Shown: positions 6,158 to 8,806 of the stretch, one piece after another
Layout: each line of letters begins with the position of its first letter
How positions within the stretch are numbered: the stretch's first letter is position 1
Source of the DNA: Prevotella sp.
GTDB lineage: Bacteria; Bacteroidota; Bacteroidia; Bacteroidales; Dysgonomonadaceae
DNA: 8,806 bases
NCBI GenBank assembly: GCA_031260865.1
Contig: JAISKQ010000026.1
Location: 1-8,806 of the forward strand
Reading direction: 5' to 3'
Made by a program: the position numbers and the translations under genes
Notes under the pieces: generated by a model
Told to the model about the DNA's origin: nothing
The model's input: only the letters and a program-made list of their open reading frames with translations
The model's database searches: none

Positions 6158-6193
6158 GGAGTAGTGAGTTATAAGTTCAAAGTAATAAGTAAG
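6131..6193. repeat. Heptad repeat array, left arm (A/G-type units)
   Basis: Nine consecutive 7-mers keep register: AAAGTAA, GAATAGG, AAGTAAG, GAATAAG, GAGTAGT, GAGTTAT, AAGTTCA, AAGTAAT, AAGTAAG. The first four overlap the end of the yhcH reading frame. The unit consensus, roughly RAGTNAT, is the reverse complement of a permutation of the units in the right arm, so the two arms have opposite polarity. Nine bases (6194-6202) separate them. Confidence 0.8.
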
Positions 6194-6202
6194 ATGGCAG
6201 GT

Positions 6203-6321
6203 CTTTGCTCTCATTACCCAATACTTTCTACTTATAACCCATCACTTTAAACTTTTAACTTTAAACTATCTACTTTTTACTCACTACTTATTACTTATAA
6301 CTTTGAACTTAAAACTTATAG
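6203..6321. repeat. Heptad repeat array, right arm (CTTNNNA units)
   Basis: Seventeen consecutive 7-mers run with no break in register, each starting with C. From the left they are CTTTGCT, CTCATTA, CCCAATA, CTTTCTA, CTTATAA, CCCATCA, CTTTAAA, CTTTTAA, CTTTAAA. Then come CTATCTA, CTTTTTA, CTCACTA, CTTATTA, CTTATAA, CTTTGAA, CTTAAAA, CTTATAG. Sixteen of the seventeen have T or C at positions 2 and 3 (CTATCTA is the exception at position 3), and most end in A. A period of 7 is not a codon multiple, so the array does not encode a repeat protein. It ends six bases before the ATG of glgB at 6327. Confidence 0.88.
6298..6305 (+). promoter_or_regulatory. Candidate -7 box for glgB inside the heptad array
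   Basis: TAACTTTG is a perfect TAnnTTTG match, formed where unit CTTATAA meets unit CTTTGAA. It would place the start of transcription near 6312, about 15 nt before the ATG at 6327. No TTG element is seen about 20 bp upstream, where the sequence is still heptads. A chance match in T-rich repeats is possible. Confidence 0.4.
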
Positions 6322-6326
6322 AAGAC

Positions 6327-8333
6327 ATGCTTAAACTGATTAAAAACGACCCTTGGCTGAAACCCTATGCGGAAGCAATAGAAGGCCGATACAATTACGT
6401 CCTGAAAAGAGAGGAAAACCTTACCGACAATGGAAAGATAACCCTTTCAGAGTTTGCCTCCGGTCACCTGTACTTCGGACTTCATAAGACCAAAAAGTCG
6501 TGGATTTTCAGGGAATGGGCGCCAAACGCCACTGCCATATTCATGGTTGGGGACTTCAATAACTGGCAGAAGTCCGACGAATTCAGGTTGCAGCCCAAAG
6601 GCAATGGCGAATGGGAGATCGAATTGCCATTGAAGAAAATCAAACATCAGGACTTATTCAAGTTGATCGTTTGCTGGAACGGCGGCGAAGGTGAACGCGT
6701 CCCCGCTTGGACAACCCGAGTGGTGCAGGATAACGACACCAAGATATTCAGCGCGCAGGTATGGGATCCCGAAACGCCATATCAATTCAGGCGAAAAACG
6801 TTCAAACCAAACACCGACCCTCTTCTGATATACGAGTGCCATATAGGAATGGCTGCCGAAGCCGAAAGAGTAGGCACATACGAAGAGTTCAGGACAAATA
6901 TACTCCCGCGTGTCAAGGATGACGGCTACAACGCCATACAGATAATGGCAATACAGGAACACCCTTACTACGGCTCGTTCGGATACCATGTATCCAGTTT
7001 CTTTGCCGCGTCTTCCCGCTTTGGAACGCCCGATGAACTGAAACACCTGATAGACGACGCCCACGAAATGGGGATAGCCGTTATTATGGATATTGTACAC
7101 TCCCATGCCGTAAAGAACGAAAAGGAAGGCTTGGGTCGCTTCGACGGGTCGTACAACCTGTATTTCCATGGCGGAGGACGCCGCGAACATCCGGCTTGGG
7201 ATTCGCTGCTGTTCGACTATGGGAAAAACGAGGTCGTCCATTTCCTCCTTTCCAACTGCAAATTCTGGCTCGAAGAGTATAAGTTTGACGGCTTCCGCTT
7301 CGACGGCGTTACCTCCATGCTATATTACAGCCACGGGTTAGGCGATAATTTCTCAGGTTATCAGGACTATTACAACGGCAACGAAGACGAAGACGCCATT
7401 TGCTACCTTTCTTTGGCAAACAAGCTGATACATGAGGTTGACCCTCACGCGATCACTATCGCCGAAGAAGTGAGTGGTATGCCGGGATTAGCCACTTCGT
7501 TAAAAGACGGAGGTTACGGCTTCGACTACCGTATGGCGATGAATGTGCCCGACTACTGGATTAAGATAATCAAGGAACGGAAAGATGAGGATTGGCTCCC
7601 TTCCGGCATATTCTGGGAACTGACCAACAGGCGGGCGGACGAAAAGACAATATCATACGCCGAAAGCCACGATCAGGCTTTGGTCGGCGACAAGACGATT
7701 ATATTCCGCCTTATCGACGCGGATATGTATTGGTACATGTCGAAGCATTACGGCAGTTCGTACGCGACCGACAGAGGCATTGCCCTGCACAAGATGATAC
7801 GCCTTGTGACGGCGTCAACCATAAACGGCGGCTACCTCAACTTCATGGGAAATGAATTCGGGCATCCCGAATGGATTGACTTCCCCCGCGAGGGCAACGG
7901 ATGGTCGCACAAATATGCCCGCAGGCAATGGTGGCTTGCCGACAACAAAGACCTGAAATATCATTATCTGGGCGACTTTGACAAGGCGATGCTCGCCCTT
8001 ATCTCATCGGTAAAGAGGTTTGAGAAAACCCCTATCGTCAAGCTATGGGACAAGGACGCGGATCAGGTGTTGGCTTATATGAGGGAAGACCTTATTTTCG
8101 TGTTCAACTTCAATCCTCGTCAGTCATTTACCGATTACGGGTTCCTTGCGCCGGAAGGAAAATATCAGGTAGTCCTCGACACCGATTCCCTTGCTTTTGG
8201 CGGCAACGGGCTGACCGATGACACGGTGGAACACTTTACCGTTTACGATGAGCTGTATCATACGGATGGCAAAGGTTGGCTGAAACTGTACATCCCGGCA
8301 CGCACTGCATTTGTGTTGAAAAAGATGGACTAA
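6327..8333 (+). CDS. glgB: 1,4-alpha-glucan branching enzyme (GH13_8, eukaryote-like)
   Basis: This enzyme moves a segment of an alpha-1,4-glucan chain to an alpha-1,6 position, making the branches of glycogen in the cytosol. Numbering is from the upstream TTG at 6303; subtract 8 for the ATG start used here. An N-terminal CBM48-like module spans about 58-155 (FREWAPNATAIFMVGDFNNW, 69-88). The GH13 barrel follows with all four motifs: DIVHSH (263-268), GFRFDGVTSM (nucleophile D334), IAEEVSGMP (acid/base E388) and ESHDQ (454-458, D457). A C-terminal beta domain runs from about 585. GFRFDGVTSM and EEVSG resemble plant and animal branching enzymes (GH13_8), not the E. coli type (GH13_9); this is known among Bacteroidota. 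I chose ATG 6327 because TTG 6303 overlaps the putative -7 box and the added residues MNLKLIED are encoded mostly by heptad repeat. AGAAG before the ATG is a weak ribosome-binding candidate. No other glycogen gene is in the window. Confidence 0.93.
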   Translation: MLKLIKNDPWLKPYAEAIEGRYNYVLKREENLTDNGKITLSEFASGHLYFGLHKTKKSWIFREWAPNATAIFMVGDFNNWQKSDEFRLQPKGNGEWEIELPLKKIKHQDLFKLIVCWNGGEGERVPAWTTRVVQDNDTKIFSAQVWDPETPYQFRRKTFKPNTDPLLIYECHIGMAAEAERVGTYEEFRTNILPRVKDDGYNAIQIMAIQEHPYYGSFGYHVSSFFAASSRFGTPDELKHLIDDAHEMGIAVIMDIVHSHAVKNEKEGLGRFDGSYNLYFHGGGRREHPAWDSLLFDYGKNEVVHFLLSNCKFWLEEYKFDGFRFDGVTSMLYYSHGLGDNFSGYQDYYNGNEDEDAICYLSLANKLIHEVDPHAITIAEEVSGMPGLATSLKDGGYGFDYRMAMNVPDYWIKIIKERKDEDWLPSGIFWELTNRRADEKTISYAESHDQALVGDKTIIFRLIDADMYWYMSKHYGSSYATDRGIALHKMIRLVTASTINGGYLNFMGNEFGHPEWIDFPREGNGWSHKYARRQWWLADNKDLKYHYLGDFDKAMLALISSVKRFEKTPIVKLWDKDADQVLAYMREDLIFVFNFNPRQSFTDYGFLAPEGKYQVVLDTDSLAFGGNGLTDDTVEHFTVYDELYHTDGKGWLKLYIPARTAFVLKKMD

Positions 8334-8372
8334 GCCTATAAAATAATGCGTCTATATGTCAATGGCGCGAAG

Positions 8373-8395
8373 CAACTCTTTCAACAGAAGAGTTG
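8373..8395. terminator. Perfect 8-bp hairpin 40 bp after glgB
   Basis: CAACTCTT (8373-8380) pairs with AAGAGTTG (8388-8395) around a 7-nt loop. It is the first stable stem after the glgB stop codon and could end or protect that transcript. There is no T run after it (TGTCGTGCC), so it is not a standard intrinsic terminator. Confidence 0.35.
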
Positions 8396-8461
8396 TGTCG
8401 TGCCACGCCTAAAACGCCAGTAAATAAATATCTGATAATCAGACAGTAATAGTATAATGCT

Positions 8462-8491
8462 AAAAAAAGGTAACAAAAGTAACAGTTTTCA
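8462..8491 (+). repeat. Nonamer-type dispersed repeat, copy 3
   Basis: AAAAAAAGGTAACAAAAGTA leads into ACAGTTTTCA. It shares the core GTRACAAAAGTAAC with the copies at 14-43, 124-153 and 8608-8650, and is followed 9 nt later by the GCTTCGCGCCATT module. Confidence 0.75.
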
Positions 8492-8525
8492 GGTAACACC
8501 GCTTCGCGCCATTCCTCTTCATTTT

Positions 8526-8546
8526 CTTGTAACTTGTAACTCGTAA
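8526..8546. repeat. Short heptad array, three units
   Basis: CTTGTAA, CTTGTAA and CTCGTAA lie end to end. They fit the CTTNNNA pattern of the array upstream of glgB and lie between two nonamer repeat copies. Confidence 0.65.
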
Positions 8547-8607
8547 CTGCATCCATCATATCAAAGACCTCTTCAATCATCGCTTTGCGCCACGAATGGT
8601 TTATTGT

Positions 8608-8650
8608 TCAAAAAAGGTGACAAAAGTAACAAAAGTAACAGTTTTCAAAA
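8608..8650 (+). repeat. Nonamer-type dispersed repeat, copy 4 (expanded)
   Basis: After TCAAAAAAG come GTGACAAAA (8617-8625), GTAACAAAA (8626-8634) and GTAAC, then AGTTTTCAAAA. It carries one more 9-bp unit than the other three copies, which shows the core is a tandem nonamer that changes in length. Because 9 is a codon multiple, a frame across it reads VTKVTKVT. Confidence 0.75.
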
Positions 8651-8653
8651 GTC

Positions 8654-8797
8654 CTGTCTTTCAGACAGCGTTGGTTCTTTTCTTGTCGGCTATTTTTCCT
8701 GCGCGCAATCACAGATTGCTTGCCTTCCTTTTGCCCAAAGCCGCAAAAGGAAGCAAAAACGCTTTAACGCCCACTTCATAGGCCGACCCGCTACGGG
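8654..8797. repeat. Cluster of four perfect short hairpins
   Basis: Four perfect stems follow one another: CTGTCT/AGACAG (8654-8668, 3-nt loop TTC), GCAATC/GATTGC (8705-8719, 3-nt loop ACA), CTTCCTTTTGC/GCAAAAGGAAG (8724-8753, 8-nt loop) and CCCG/CGGG (8787-8797, 3-nt loop CTA). The 11-bp stem is the strongest in the window. The segment directly follows nonamer copy 4 and probably continues past the window edge. Confidence 0.6.
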
Positions 8798-8806
8798 CTT
8801 AAAGGC

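Larger units (their letters stand above)
8361..8513. repeat. 13-bp perfect inverted repeat GCTTCGCGCCATT
   Basis: AATGGCGCGAAGC (8361-8373) is the exact reverse complement of GCTTCGCGCCATT (8501-8513), 127 nt apart. A diverged third copy, CGCTTTGCGCCA, is at 8581-8592. The reverse complement of the first bases of the window (…ATCATCGCTT) matches the lead-in to that third copy. Confidence 0.7.
8334..8806. repeat. Non-coding repeat island downstream of glgB
   Basis: I see no credible gene in these 473 bases. In order they hold a small hairpin (8373-8395), one arm of a 13-bp inverted repeat (8361-8373) and a 13-bp palindrome TCTGATAATCAGA (8431-8443). A nonamer repeat copy (8462-8491) precedes the second arm of the inverted repeat (8501-8513), three heptads (8526-8546) and another nonamer copy (8608-8650). 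A cluster of perfect hairpins (8654-8797) runs to the window end. Two open frames here (8359-8580 minus and 8596-8781 plus) lie wholly within repeats and read as low-complexity translations, so I do not call them genes. Confidence 0.7.

Noticed and set aside
5918..6214. Minus-strand frame starting in the heptad array and running into yhcH.
   Set aside because: Its N-terminus is heptad repeat and the rest is antisense to the well-supported YhcH protein.
6131..6321. CRISPR array.
   Set aside because: The repeats are 7 bp without unique spacers of constant length, and no cas genes are present.
6303..6326. TTG at 6303 as the glgB start codon.
   Set aside because: It lies in the repeat and overlaps a TAnnTTTG box; the ATG at 6327 gives the expected start (LKLIKNDPWLKPY). 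The TTG start is not excluded.
8359..8580. Minus-strand open frame (73 codons) downstream of glgB.
   Set aside because: It overlaps the inverted repeat, heptads and nonamer copy, and its sequence looks like low-complexity repeat translation.
14..8650. A composite transposon bounded by the inverted nonamer repeats.
   Set aside because: No transposase or target-site duplication is visible, the enclosed genes are core housekeeping genes in orderly transcription units, and the repeats occur in multiple partial copies, as dispersed intergenic repeats do.
8596..8781. Plus-strand open frame (61 codons) with VTKVTKVT and a hydrophobic centre, resembling a small membrane protein.
   Set aside because: It is the translation of the nonamer repeat plus the hairpin cluster; the VTK repeat follows from the 9-bp period, and there is no ribosome-binding site. 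It may be annotated as hypothetical in some genomes, but I find no support for a gene.

Overview
The window looks like chromosomal DNA of a member of the Bacteroidota, most likely the order Bacteroidales. Several things point the same way. LpxH is of the GNHDIW/GHRH type. The glycogen branching enzyme is of the eukaryote-like GH13_8 type. Most start codons lack a Shine-Dalgarno sequence. Several genes are preceded by TAnnTTTG, the -7 element of the Bacteroides primary sigma factor. The genus cannot be fixed from the sequence alone.

The left part (201-5092) is a minus-strand block. In transcription order it holds a lipoprotein M3 metallopeptidase (Dcp-like), elongation factor P, a RadC/JAB-domain protein, a MIP18/DUF59 (SufT/PaaD-like) protein, and the lipid A enzyme LpxH. 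The last two are 12 bp apart and appear to share a promoter and a leader hairpin. The right part (5268-8333) is on the plus strand, divergent from the peptidase. It holds a small unrecognised lipoprotein-like gene, a YhcH/YjgK/YiaL protein 23 bp downstream, and after a repeat-filled gap the branching enzyme GlgB. All eight genes look intact, and seven belong to ordinary families for translation, envelope, repair, peptide turnover, Fe-S assembly and glycogen synthesis.

The unusual material lies between the genes. Three loci (42-118, 6131-6321 and 8526-8546) carry degenerate 7-bp tandem repeats. In the middle locus two arrays of opposite polarity face each other, and the right one runs 17 units without losing register, from 6203 to 6321. 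It ends six bases before the ATG of glgB and contains a perfect TAnnTTTG box. Both window ends carry a second repeat family built on the nonamer GTRACAAAA, in inverted orientation relative to each other and next to heptads. The right end (8334-8806) also has a 13-bp inverted repeat (GCTTCGCGCCATT) and a cluster of perfect short hairpins. I found no CRISPR array, tRNA, rRNA, transposase or defence genes. The best candidate for something undescribed is this mosaic of intergenic repeats, not a protein system.
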